14,166 bases of DNA, from the NCBI GenBank assembly GCA_900128585.1, contig LT642585.1, positions 1-14,166 on the forward strand, written 5' to 3'. The position numbers and the translations under genes are program-made. Positions 7,341 to 14,166 of this stretch are shown here, in pieces; position 1 is the stretch's first letter; each line of letters starts with the position of its first letter. A model generated the notes under the pieces. The model ran no database searches and had not been told where the DNA came from. It worked only from the letters and a program-made list of their open reading frames with translations. The DNA comes from Stramenopiles sp. TOSAG23-3. Taxonomy: Eukaryota; Sar.

Positions 7341-7751
7341 CGTGCAAAGTTTACGGTTATAAAAACAAACAAACTTACGTTAGTCGACAAAACGAATTGC
7401 TTTGGAACGGATAGAAACGAAACCACGCTCCGATAGTTTTCTTTTTTATGAACCCCTTCGCGGACAAGTACCATGCATCCTTTCCCCCATCTTCCGATGA
7501 ACTCAAATTGGTTACACTTTAATCGAATTGTTTCTTACTAATTTAATAAAGAAGAAACTAATTTTGCAAAAAGTTAGCAATTTTAGTTCCTTTCCACTAT
7601 ATACTCCTATGTATTTATCTTATTTTTATATTAATAATAATCTATCAAATGTATACAATATATATACAATAAGTACAGATTATACATTATTAATAAAATT
7701 AGAATACTATTATATGTATTTAATTACTTACTATCCGGACGAAGCCTAAGC

Positions 7752-7813
7752 CCCTCTTTTTTTCATAAACCATAATTATAGTTAGAATTAGGGTTCCCTC
7801 TTTTTTTCATAAA
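7752..7813 (+). repeat. 18-bp direct repeat pair
   Basis: CCCTCTTTTTTTCATAAA occurs at 7752-7769 and again at 7796-7813, 44 bp apart, with no mismatch. It may be a duplicated regulatory site or a local duplication; nothing further can be said from the sequence. Confidence 0.8.
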
Positions 7814-7943
7814 AAATAAATTCAAGGAAGGATGTTCCCACTTCGTTTGTATTTAAGACTAAGTATAGGAGATCGTATACTTAGTAAAAGAAACGCAATA
7901 CGAAATATAAAGAAATAAAGTGTAAATCAAAGATAAATAAATA

Positions 7944-8015
7944 GGAAGAAAGCTAAGAAAGCTAAGAAGAAAGCTAAGAAAGCTAAGAAAGCAAAAAAGC
8001 AAAAAAGCAAAAAAG
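7944..8015 (+). repeat. Compound tandem repeat (GAAAGCTAA / AAAAAAGC)
   Basis: Several GAAAGCTAA-type units, some with an extra GAA, pass directly into three AAAAAAGC units. The two unit types share AAAGC, so the second array probably arose from the first. Confidence 0.85.
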
Positions 8016-8526
8016 AAAATCCATTTTAATAAGGTATATTTTATTCACAATACAATAATATTTTATTTAAGTACAAATACACCACAGCCACACAAAATAA
8101 CCGTGGAAGTAAAGGTTTAAGTATTTTATTGCTCGATTAAAATTTAATTTATACACTTTAGCATGATAATAGCATAGGATATATTGAAGAAAGAAGACAT
8201 CAATTATTCAGAAAAGTCGTTAAATAATAAAATAATAAATAAATAAAAATTAATTAAAAAAATAATAATAATAAAAATTAAATTCAGAACGATCGAACGC
8301 CTTACTTCGCTGTTATTGATACTACGTTTCATTTCAATGAAGGCATTGTAGGTAAAGTAGTTTTCATGAGGATAATTAAAAAGAAGAAAGGACGGAGCGG
8401 ATCTCTTTGTATCTCTATAAAACCGAACGACTGTTGAGATGAGAAAAGGCTTTCCATTTCTCTTCTTTTTTCATTTTTTTTTTTTATAACGCACAAAACA
8501 AAACACCCTCTCCTCCGTGTTGGGAT

Positions 8527-9558
8527 ATGATGGGGTACCACCGAGTAGTATTGTTGGTCGCGGTCTTGGCAGGGGTGGCGCTCACCTTCGTTGCGGCGGC
8601 GGACGACGACAATCATCGCCTTGTGTCCCAAGAGGCCAAGAAGCTCGTCGATAAAGTAAATAGCAACGAGGCACAGCTGAAAGCGAAGCATGTAGACCCA
8701 AAGATTGCCGCCGAGCACCACTTCACCCTCGCAGACGTAAACCACGACGAGCTGCTGGACAGGGACGAGTTCAAGGCCATGTACTTGCACTTGACCGCGA
8801 CCGTCGGTGGTTTCGGCGTCCTCGGCGACGAAGGGGAGCACGGGGCATTCGCCGGAATTAGCCACGACGGTCTACAGGTAGCGAAGAACGCGATGGGGTT
8901 CTGGAGCGCGTTCTTCAACAGCATTGCCATGATCATTGTCACCGAGTTGGGCGACAAGACATTTTTCATCGCCGCCATTATGGCCATGCGTAACCCTCGC
9001 TTGGTGGTCTTCGCGGGGGCCATCGGGGCGCTCGCCGTGATGACCGTCCTCTCGACAGTGATCGGCTTCGCGCTGCCCAAGATATTGCCGAAACAGTACA
9101 CGCACTTGGCAGCCGGGGGGCTGTTTGCTTTTTTTGGCTACAAACTGCTCGCGGAAGCGTACGAAATGTACAAAGAGGGCAAGGGCGGCTCGAACGACAC
9201 CAACGACGAGTTGGAGGAGGCAGAGGAAGAGTTGAAGGGAAACACGGTCCTTCCGCAGAATGCCGGGGACGCCCAGGCAAAGCTGTCCGCCGGCAACGTC
9301 ATCGTACTCACCCAGGCGTTCACGATAACTTTTTTTGCGGAATGGGGCGACCGGTCGCAGATTGCAACGATCGCTCTCGCCGCGCACAAGGACCCGTACG
9401 GGGTCACGGTGGGCGGCGTGCTGGGGCACGCGATGTGCACCGGGCTGGCGGTCGTCGGTGGGCGATACTTGGCGGGGAAAATCCCAGAAAGAACCGTCTT
9501 ATTTGCAGGAGGCGTACTGTTTGTTTTGTTTGCAATCCACGCCTTTGTTGTTGGTTAG
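8527..9558 (+). CDS. GDT1: GDT1/TMEM165-family cation transporter with N-terminal EF-hand
   Basis: A 343-aa member of the UPF0016 family (yeast Gdt1, human TMEM165, plant PAM71), which exchanges Ca2+ or Mn2+ for protons in Golgi, thylakoid or related membranes. The two signature motifs are intact: ELGDKT (E140-T145) and EWGDRS (E272-S277), each opening one half of a duplicated fold. Membrane segments lie at about 126-150, 157-182, 193-210, 256-272, 291-312 and 323-342. The acidic linker (about 215-250, many E/D) is typical of the family. Residues 1-25 form a signal peptide (cleavage near VAAA-D). A complete EF-hand loop follows at D70-V-N-H-D-E-L-L-D-R-D-E81, with the usual ligands at positions 1, 3, 5, 9 and 12. 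An EF-hand on this family is not the usual arrangement and suggests lumenal Ca2+ sensing. ATG 8527 is followed directly by a second ATG. The stop is TAG, and a 22-G run begins 41 bp later. Confidence 0.95.
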   Translation: MMGYHRVVLLVAVLAGVALTFVAAADDDNHRLVSQEAKKLVDKVNSNEAQLKAKHVDPKIAAEHHFTLADVNHDELLDRDEFKAMYLHLTATVGGFGVLGDEGEHGAFAGISHDGLQVAKNAMGFWSAFFNSIAMIIVTELGDKTFFIAAIMAMRNPRLVVFAGAIGALAVMTVLSTVIGFALPKILPKQYTHLAAGGLFAFFGYKLLAEAYEMYKEGKGGSNDTNDELEEAEEELKGNTVLPQNAGDAQAKLSAGNVIVLTQAFTITFFAEWGDRSQIATIALAAHKDPYGVTVGGVLGHAMCTGLAVVGGRYLAGKIPERTVLFAGGVLFVLFAIHAFVVG

Positions 9559-9598
9559 GCCGACCATGCTACTTGCCGCACCGGAAGGAAGGAGGGAA

Positions 9599-9620
9599 GG
9601 GGGGGGGGGGGGGGGGGGGG
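9599..9620 (+). repeat. 22-G homopolymer
   Basis: Twenty-two consecutive G residues begin 41 bp after the GDT1 stop codon, probably inside its 3' UTR. Runs of this length can form G-quadruplexes. Their exact length is unreliable in sequencing. Confidence 0.9.
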
Positions 9621-9661
9621 CCTTGGGCCTAAACCTAAAACCTAAGCTTAAATCCCGTAAG

Positions 9662-9726
9662 TAAAAACAAAAAATTGGCTGTTATTTTAAGAAATTAAAA
9701 TTTAGCTTTCTTATGTACTGCGAAAA
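9662..9726 (+). repeat. Dispersed repeat copy downstream of GDT1
   Basis: Positions 9662-9687 are identical over 26 bases to 6135-6160 and share AAAATTGGCTGTTATTT with 14060-14076. Further on, ATGTACTGCG (9713-9722) is also found in the copy near the window end (14132-14141). It begins 104 bp after the GDT1 stop. Confidence 0.75.
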
Positions 9727-9874
9727 TGAATCTGCTCCTTTTGTCTATTATGAACATCCTGTCGAGCTAATATCATTGAAAAAACTTTCTGGAAGAAGTC
9801 AATTGTTATTATTCTAGAGCCAATACGGCAAAACCCCAAAGTCCGTCCTTCCTACGTTCAAGGCCCCGTCTACT

Positions 9875-9918
9875 CTTCTAGGATGACGAGTACGCACTTC
9901 TAGGATGACAAGTACGCA
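9875..9918 (+). repeat. 22-bp tandem duplication
   Basis: Two adjacent 22-bp units (9875-9896 and 9897-9918) beginning CTTCTAGGATGAC differ at one base (G to A) and share AGTACGCA at their ends. There are only two copies and no spacer, so this is not a CRISPR array. Confidence 0.9.
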
Positions 9919-10299
9919 CTAATTCGACAGGCTAAGGGCCGCTTCTTACCATACTTGACACCATGGTCGTGTAACCTAAAAAATAATAGGGACTTTTCCC
10001 AACTATCAGAACAAAGGCAGGTGGGCGAGTATCGTACTGCTAAGAATAAACATCGTTGTTGCAGACAGATGTATGAGAAACGGGAGATTTGTTGTACCTC
10101 GGAGCGACGAGGCGGCGATGTCGCGATGTCTGTGGTCGTCGTGATTTTACAGCAGGTGTGGGTGTGTGGGTCCTTCTTCTATGAGGATTTCTTTCTTAGG
10201 TCAATCTATGACTTTCAACGTTATTTCTACTCGGAATCATAATAGTCTAATAATAGCCGACGACACAACACACGACACTACCACCACCACCACCATCCC

Positions 10300-10431
10300 C
10301 GCTTTCTTCTTTCTTCGTACTCTGTACTCTTCTCATTCTCTTCTTCTTTTCTTTCTTTCTTTCTTCTTTCTTTCATCATCATCTTTTCAACAAAAAATAA
10401 TAAAAGTCTTTCTTCTTCTTCTTCTTCTATT
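10300..10431 (+). repeat. Pyrimidine-rich TTC/TTTC tracts
   Basis: Dense TTC and TTTC units occupy about 10300-10374, with a second block at about 10408-10429. They are the opposite-strand equivalent of the GAA tracts at 2889-3055 and 12243-12290. Imperfect and non-coding. Confidence 0.85.
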
Positions 10432-10732
10432 TTTTTAAAATAATAAATGTACAATTATTATAAAATAATATTATTAATAAACATTTAAAAAAACAAATCT
10501 TTCTACTACACAGGAGTTTACTAAATAATTGCACAAAACATAGTTAGAAGACGAGTATGAGTATGTATGAATTAATAAACAACACATGCATAAGAAATGG
10601 AGATAGGACAGTATAGTACAGGATAAGAAGTAAGTTAGTTGTGTTTGCGTTTACTTTTAGGCTGTAGTTTGCTGCTTTCATTCGGACACGACGACCGGAT
10701 TCAGAATTAGAGTTATAGTCCCAAACTATATT

Positions 10733-11797
10733 ATGACGGCGCAATTATTTACGGTATTTTCGTTGACGGCTGCGGCGACCGTTTTTTACACGTTGGTGTT
10801 GGTGCTTCCCTCTTTCATAGACCCATACTCGAAGCATGCGACGTTGTGGCAATACGTTTCGCTCTTTGTTACCGTTGTTTTGCCCGTCTTATGGTGCGTC
10901 TATACGGTGAACTACGTAAAGCCACTGGGGAGTTTGGAGGGGAACTATTGGGGCTCGGAGGAGTGGCACGGCGGCGCTGGAAACCATGATTTTTGTGAAC
11001 CAAACTACGTCTACTACCGGCACGTGATTGAATTCCACAATACGTGGTCGTCACTTCCCGTGATATTTTACGGCACAGTGGGAACCTACTACACGCGGAA
11101 ATTCGCGACCTTGGAGAACAGGTTCCCGTGCACTTTCGTCTCGATTGGTGCGGTCGGGGTGGGGTCCACACTGTTCCATGGCGCCCTCCGTTCGTGGGGC
11201 CAGATCCTGGACGAAGTCCCAATGCTCTTTATTATTTTCGCCTTTGCGTACTGCCACTTGGAGGCAAAGACGACGCCCGACTATTACCCCTGGCTTCCGA
11301 TTGCGCTGACATTCTCGTGCCTCTCGTTTGTCGCGGGGTACCTTTTCTTTTACTTCTACGCGTTCTTTCTGATCGGCTTCAGCGGGGGGGTGGCAATTTT
11401 ATTGCTGTACGGGGTGTCGATTTATGCCTACAGCAGCAGGCTGAGCAAGCGGATCTTTCTCGGCGGCGTGCTGTCTCTATTGACTGGGTTCTTATGTTGG
11501 ATTGTGGACGACCAGTTATGCGATCGCGTTCACCAATGGAATTTGCACATTGGGTGGCACGTGTTTACTGGGCTAGGGGGTTACCTCTTTGGGTTGTTCC
11601 AAGTAACCCTTCGAGCATCGCCGTTGCGAAAGCGCGCCGTCCTCGTCGTCCCATGGATTGTTAGAAACACACCCGAAGGTGGGTACGACGTCGTTGGAAT
11701 GGAAATCGAAGCCGTCGGTAGATCAAAAGAAACGTTGGCCGTGAAGAAAGTTAACAATTTTCCAGAGTTCATATTGCCTTACGTTGCTTTGAGATGA
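10733..11797 (+). CDS. ACER: Alkaline ceramidase (ACER/Ypc1 family)
   Basis: A 354-aa membrane hydrolase that cleaves ceramide to sphingoid base and fatty acid, normally in the ER or Golgi. The family signature is clear. DFCEPNY (86-92) with E100 in EFHNT gives the Ca2+-site residues D86, E89, N91 and E100; the Trp usual after the first Asp is Phe here (F87). GSTLFHG (144-150) supplies S145 and zinc ligand H149, LDEVPM supplies D160, and HIGWH supplies zinc ligands H272 and H276. These correspond to the Ser/His/Asp/HxxxH set of human ACER3. Membrane segments fill 108-290. Compared with ACER3 (267 aa) it has about 66 extra N-terminal residues with two predicted membrane segments (about 3-26 and 37-60), and a longer polar C-terminus (from about 296). 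The ATG at 10733 is the first in frame; the stop is TGA. It is preceded by an AT-rich spacer and has no obvious functional neighbour. Confidence 0.95.
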   Translation: MTAQLFTVFSLTAAATVFYTLVLVLPSFIDPYSKHATLWQYVSLFVTVVLPVLWCVYTVNYVKPLGSLEGNYWGSEEWHGGAGNHDFCEPNYVYYRHVIEFHNTWSSLPVIFYGTVGTYYTRKFATLENRFPCTFVSIGAVGVGSTLFHGALRSWGQILDEVPMLFIIFAFAYCHLEAKTTPDYYPWLPIALTFSCLSFVAGYLFFYFYAFFLIGFSGGVAILLLYGVSIYAYSSRLSKRIFLGGVLSLLTGFLCWIVDDQLCDRVHQWNLHIGWHVFTGLGGYLFGLFQVTLRASPLRKRAVLVVPWIVRNTPEGGYDVVGMEIEAVGRSKETLAVKKVNNFPEFILPYVALR

Positions 11798-12231
11798 ATC
11801 CTTTGAATAAGAGTATCCTCAACAAAATGTTTTAAAAAAAATCATCTGAAACAGATTATTTTATACCACACACGTTCTCAATAAAAAGAAATAATAAATA
11901 ATTAATATATAAAAAAAGAAGAGAAAAAATACAACAAATTTTAATTTAATTTTTCTTCTTTTTCTTCATACTGTATACCAGTACCAGATATTTTTATACA
12001 AGTACAGGTACTACCGTACAGTACGTAGTACAACCATTAGAAATTTCTTTCTTCTTTTCGTTCTTCTGGAAATGAATTGAACGATAACTACCCTCGTTAA
12101 GGATAAAAATACAACGGGAGGAGGATTAAATATTAATCTTTATTAAATACATATACACAGTATTATAATATATTTATTATATATAATGATTATTATATTA
12201 TTCTTAATTTTAACAAAAATACGACCTGTAC

Positions 12232-12242
12232 TAGTCGTCTAT
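12232..12242 (+). repeat. Dispersed short motif TAGTCGTCTAT
   Basis: An exact 11-base match to 2671-2681 and 6116-6126. A version with a final C lies at 12550-12560, 18 bp before the nuclease start. Here the repeat core does not follow; a purine tract does. Confidence 0.6.
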
Positions 12243-12290
12243 AAAAAAAGAAAGAAAGAAAGAAGAAGAAGAAGAAGAAGAAAGAAGAAA
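12243..12290 (+). repeat. GAA/GAAA purine microsatellite
   Basis: 48 consecutive purines made of A7, GAAA and GAA units, directly after the TAGTCGTCTAT motif. Same kind of tract as 2889-3055. Confidence 0.9.
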
Positions 12291-12578
12291 TAAAAATAAT
12301 AATATTTTCTTCATTTTTTTAATTTTTTAAAATTAATTATTATTATTATTATTAAAAAAATGAAAATACCCATCATTTGTGTGGGGGGGGTAGGCGGGAA
12401 AAGATGTAAAACATATCTCTTGTAACATTTGACAACTAATAATAAAAACATATTTAAAAAGAGAAGAACCATTAAAGAGCAGAGATTTATAAAATTACTC
12501 ATTGTTTCTATTATCGACGCATTTGTTAATTTTTTTATTCCCGTGTACATAGTCGTCTACTTGATACATATCTTTCGC

Positions 12579-13907
12579 ATGGCAGCCATGACGGGAGAAG
12601 AAGACGTGGCCGGCCAGTCGTCTGCTGGGCAGCAAAGCAGTGCGCCTTTTTCGGTGCTGTCGTGGAATGTTTTGGCAGACTGCTACTTAAAACGGCCGGT
12701 GGACAAAGATATATACATGCACTTACCATCTGATTCGCAGCTGTGGGATTGGGGGTATAGGAAAGGTCTTCTCATAGATGAAATACTTTCACAGGATGCT
12801 GACATTGTTTGCCTGCAAGAGGTCGAATTTACCGCGTTTGAAAACGACTTTAACCCTGCCATGGAAAAGGCCGGGTACAGCGGGCGCATTCAACAGGACA
12901 AGCGGAGAAGTGAAAATCATGCGCAGGGCGTTGCAACGTTTTGGAGAAATTCCAGGTTTCTTTCGCAATCAGACTTTAGCAAAACCCGGACTTACACGGT
13001 TGTGCTGAAGGACACGCAGGCCACACACAACCCCCTTTTAGCCGTTATCAACGTTCACCTAGAAGGGCACCCTTTAAAATGCGTGGAACGGTGCAAACAG
13101 TTGAAATCGGCTTTGGCCCAATTGAACAATGACATTTCGCATCACGGAGTTCTCGTCTGTGGCGATTTTAACTGCCAAATGGGCTCCTCCTCTTCGAGTG
13201 CTTACTTGGCAATGGGAAAGGTCCCCCTTGTTCAGGGGCAGGTTCCGTTTTTGGAATGGGGCCGAGAAGTCTCCCCGGACGCCGCCAAAATTACCACGCA
13301 CCCGTACAAGACATTTTCATCGGCGTACGAGCCAAGCCGGGCGATTCAAGCGAACGTGATGTCACTGGGGGAAGAGTTTACGTTTTCGACTAGGCCGGGC
13401 AACGTTGTGGACGGTCTCGATCAAGTATGGTACACCGATGATGTGCTGAAGCTTCAGGGGGTGAAGCCTTATTTCAAATCCAAGTCGCAGCAGGAAACAA
13501 TTCTGAAAAACGGTTTGCCGCATGCTGTGAATGGAAGCGATCACATATCCGTGGGGGCGACTTTCTCCTGGAGCATTGGTTCATCTCTTCAGGATTTGAA
13601 GGGGGCAGCTTTGAAGGGGGCAGGGCCCAAAATGGAAGACCTTTCCGTTGAACAGCTAACCGAGCAAGTGAACGAGCTAGTGATTGCGTGTCCCATTACC
13701 GACGAAGAAATGGAGGAGTTCAACACCGTCACAGCAATAGCCCCAAAGTCGAAAGGAAAACCTTCACCAGAAGAGTTGGCCGCGTTCAAGGACTTAAGGC
13801 TTCGGAAAGAGGCCCTCTTGAGGAGTGTGTCGGACGAAGCAGGGCAAATGTTGCGGACAATATTCACCGCCCGAAAACGGATAGCAAAGCTGCAAAAGAA
13901 GAGGTAA
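12579..13907 (+). CDS. Endonuclease/exonuclease/phosphatase protein, CCR4/Angel/nocturnin type
   Basis: A 442-aa protein with an intact EEP fold like the CCR4, Angel and nocturnin enzymes, which are 3' exonucleases acting on mRNA poly(A) tails or, for nocturnin, NADP(H) phosphatases. Motifs in order: SWNVLAD (N30), CLQEVEF (E81, metal), INVHLEG (N158, H160), CGDFNCQ (D196, N198) and GSDHISV (D321, catalytic H322). There are no N-terminal leucine-rich repeats, so it is not a full CCR4. A C-terminal extension (about 345-442) is charged and probably helical (EELAAFKDLRLRKEALL...), ending in basic KLQKKR; it may bind a partner or RNA. The start is ATG 12579 (tcgcATGG context). The frame is open upstream to a TTG at 12429 with a hydrophobic stretch, but it has no ATG. 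The stop is TAA. Which EEP subfamily it belongs to, and hence its substrate, cannot be settled by eye. Confidence 0.92.
   Translation: MAAMTGEEDVAGQSSAGQQSSAPFSVLSWNVLADCYLKRPVDKDIYMHLPSDSQLWDWGYRKGLLIDEILSQDADIVCLQEVEFTAFENDFNPAMEKAGYSGRIQQDKRRSENHAQGVATFWRNSRFLSQSDFSKTRTYTVVLKDTQATHNPLLAVINVHLEGHPLKCVERCKQLKSALAQLNNDISHHGVLVCGDFNCQMGSSSSSAYLAMGKVPLVQGQVPFLEWGREVSPDAAKITTHPYKTFSSAYEPSRAIQANVMSLGEEFTFSTRPGNVVDGLDQVWYTDDVLKLQGVKPYFKSKSQQETILKNGLPHAVNGSDHISVGATFSWSIGSSLQDLKGAALKGAGPKMEDLSVEQLTEQVNELVIACPITDEEMEEFNTVTAIAPKSKGKPSPEELAAFKDLRLRKEALLRSVSDEAGQMLRTIFTARKRIAKLQKKR
13595..13624 (+). repeat. 15-bp in-frame tandem duplication
   Basis: Two 15-bp units of TTTGAAGGGGGCAG(C/G) encode the LKGAALKGAG segment that joins the nuclease domain to its C-terminal extension. 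It is a recent linker expansion. Confidence 0.85.
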
Positions 13908-14050
13908 GCAAGAGAGAGCGAGAAGGCCCGACACATCTTGGTAAGAGGTCATTTTTAAAGGACACAGCGCCTTTTTTTTGTTTACTTGCTGGACTGTAAA
14001 TACACTGAATGGCCCCCTACATGGATCTTTAGGGAATGTTTTTAAAATAA

Positions 14051-14146
14051 TAAAACAAGAAAATTGGCTGTTATTTAAGTAATACTACGAACTGAACTCT
14101 AGATTTAGACATTCGAGGTTTACGTTCCTTCATGTACTGCGTAAAT
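14051..14146 (+). repeat. Dispersed repeat copy downstream of the nuclease gene
   Basis: AAAATTGGCTGTTATTT at 14060-14076 matches 6144-6160 and 9671-9687 exactly. ATGTACTGCG at 14132-14141 matches 9713-9722. It begins about 145 bp after the nuclease stop, a position comparable with the GDT1 copy. Confidence 0.7.
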
Positions 14147-14166
14147 AATTTAAGTTAATTTAAAAA

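Larger units (their letters stand above)
7341..8526. other. AT-rich divergent spacer
   Basis: About 1.2 kb between divergent genes, so both promoters should lie here. The first 160 bp are of balanced composition (5' region of the secreted-protein gene). From 7520 to 8290 the DNA is very AT-rich and holds a direct repeat (7752-7813) and GAAAGCTAA/AAAAAAGC tandem units (7944-8015). The last 240 bp before the GDT1 start contain a T-rich tract (8462-8486). The open frame at 7528-7749 has no ATG start and an AT-driven composition, so I do not call it. Confidence 0.55.
9559..10732. other. Mixed-composition intergenic region
   Basis: About 1.17 kb. It contains, in order, a 22-G homopolymer, CCTAAA-like triplets (9628-9645), a dispersed-repeat copy (9662-9726), a block of nearly balanced composition (about 9830-10190) with a 22-bp tandem duplication, CCA repeats (10281-10295), pyrimidine tracts (10300-10431) and AT-rich sequence leading to the ceramidase start. 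The open frame at 9955-10242 starts only at TTG and looks unlike a protein. The balanced block could be a decayed gene, a long UTR or a non-coding RNA; I could not fold a tRNA from it. Confidence 0.5.
11798..12578. other. AT-rich intergenic region
   Basis: About 780 bp, mostly A/T. It contains a GTAC-rich patch (about 11973-12033), repeated short motif TAGTCGTCTAT at 12232 with a near copy at 12550, a purine tract (12243-12290) and an 8-G run (12382-12389). From 12429 the downstream gene's frame is open without an ATG and would encode a hydrophobic segment. I see no independent gene or RNA. Confidence 0.5.

Noticed and set aside
7528-7749. 73-codon + frame rich in Tyr, Ile, Leu and Asn
   Set aside because: It starts at TTG, lies in extremely AT-rich DNA, and the residues simply reflect A/T codons.
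9628-9645. Telomere
   Set aside because: Only three degenerate CCTAAA-like units, flanked by unique sequence and genes on both sides.
9875-9918. CRISPR-like repeat
   Set aside because: Only two adjacent units without spacers, in a eukaryotic-type context.
9836-10190. tRNA or rRNA gene in the balanced-composition block
   Set aside because: I could not place a cloverleaf with a GTTC-type arm and paired acceptor stem, nor any conserved rRNA segment.
9955-10242. 95-codon + frame in the spacer after GDT1
   Set aside because: It starts at TTG and has no recognisable domain. The ATG at 9963 in another frame runs into a stop after three codons.
10166-10438. 90-codon + frame across the pyrimidine tracts
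   Set aside because: Its C-terminal half is repeat-encoded Ser/Phe/Leu and the remainder is Thr and His from CCA and ACA repeats.
1-14166. A defence island, prophage, plasmid or biosynthetic gene cluster
   Set aside because: The genes are unrelated housekeeping or orphan eukaryotic genes on both strands, with no integrase, capsid, nuclease-effector or synthase signatures.

Overview
The window looks like nuclear DNA of a unicellular eukaryote. It has widely spaced single genes on both strands and no operon structure. Coding blocks are GC-balanced to GC-rich, and most of the DNA between them is very AT-rich and full of microsatellites. The products are typical eukaryotic ones: an alkaline ceramidase, a GDT1/TMEM165 transporter, a CCR4/Angel-type nuclease and a G3E metal-chaperone GTPase. 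TGA, TAA and TAG all serve as stops, so the code is standard. No gene needs an intron to give a full-length product. This would fit a compact, intron-poor protist or microalga, but the sequence alone does not identify the lineage, and I saw no clear plastid-targeting presequence.

Layout: (1) 240-2591 (+), a 783-aa multi-pass membrane protein I cannot assign. (2) 2592-3432, an AT-rich spacer with a 167-nt pure-purine GAA tract. (3) 3433-5049 (+), a CobW/G3E GTPase with a histidine-rich loop. (4) 5312-5929 (-), a small protein with an N-terminal hydrophobic signal or anchor, and 6570-7340 (-), a secreted protein with eight cysteines. (5) 7341-8526, an AT-rich divergent spacer. (6) 8527-9558 (+), a GDT1-family cation transporter with an N-terminal EF-hand. 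(7) 9559-10732, a mixed spacer with a 22-G run, a 22-bp tandem duplication and pyrimidine tracts. (8) 10733-11797 (+), an alkaline ceramidase. (9) 11798-12578, an AT-rich spacer. (10) 12579-13907 (+), an endonuclease/exonuclease/phosphatase-family protein of the CCR4/Angel/nocturnin type. The window ends in an AT-rich tail.

The genes do not form an obvious pathway. Two concern metal handling (a probable Zn/Co GTPase chaperone and a Mn/Ca transporter), one sphingolipid turnover and one RNA decay, and three are unassigned secreted or membrane proteins. I saw no defence system, phage, plasmid or biosynthetic cluster.

The least expected structure is non-coding. A short dispersed sequence family (core AATTGGCTGTTATTT, with companion motifs TAGTCGTCTAT and ATAATAGTCTCGAGT) recurs in several spacers, always on the + strand. 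Two copies share 26 identical bases. It may be the remains of an interspersed element or a shared transcript-end signal.
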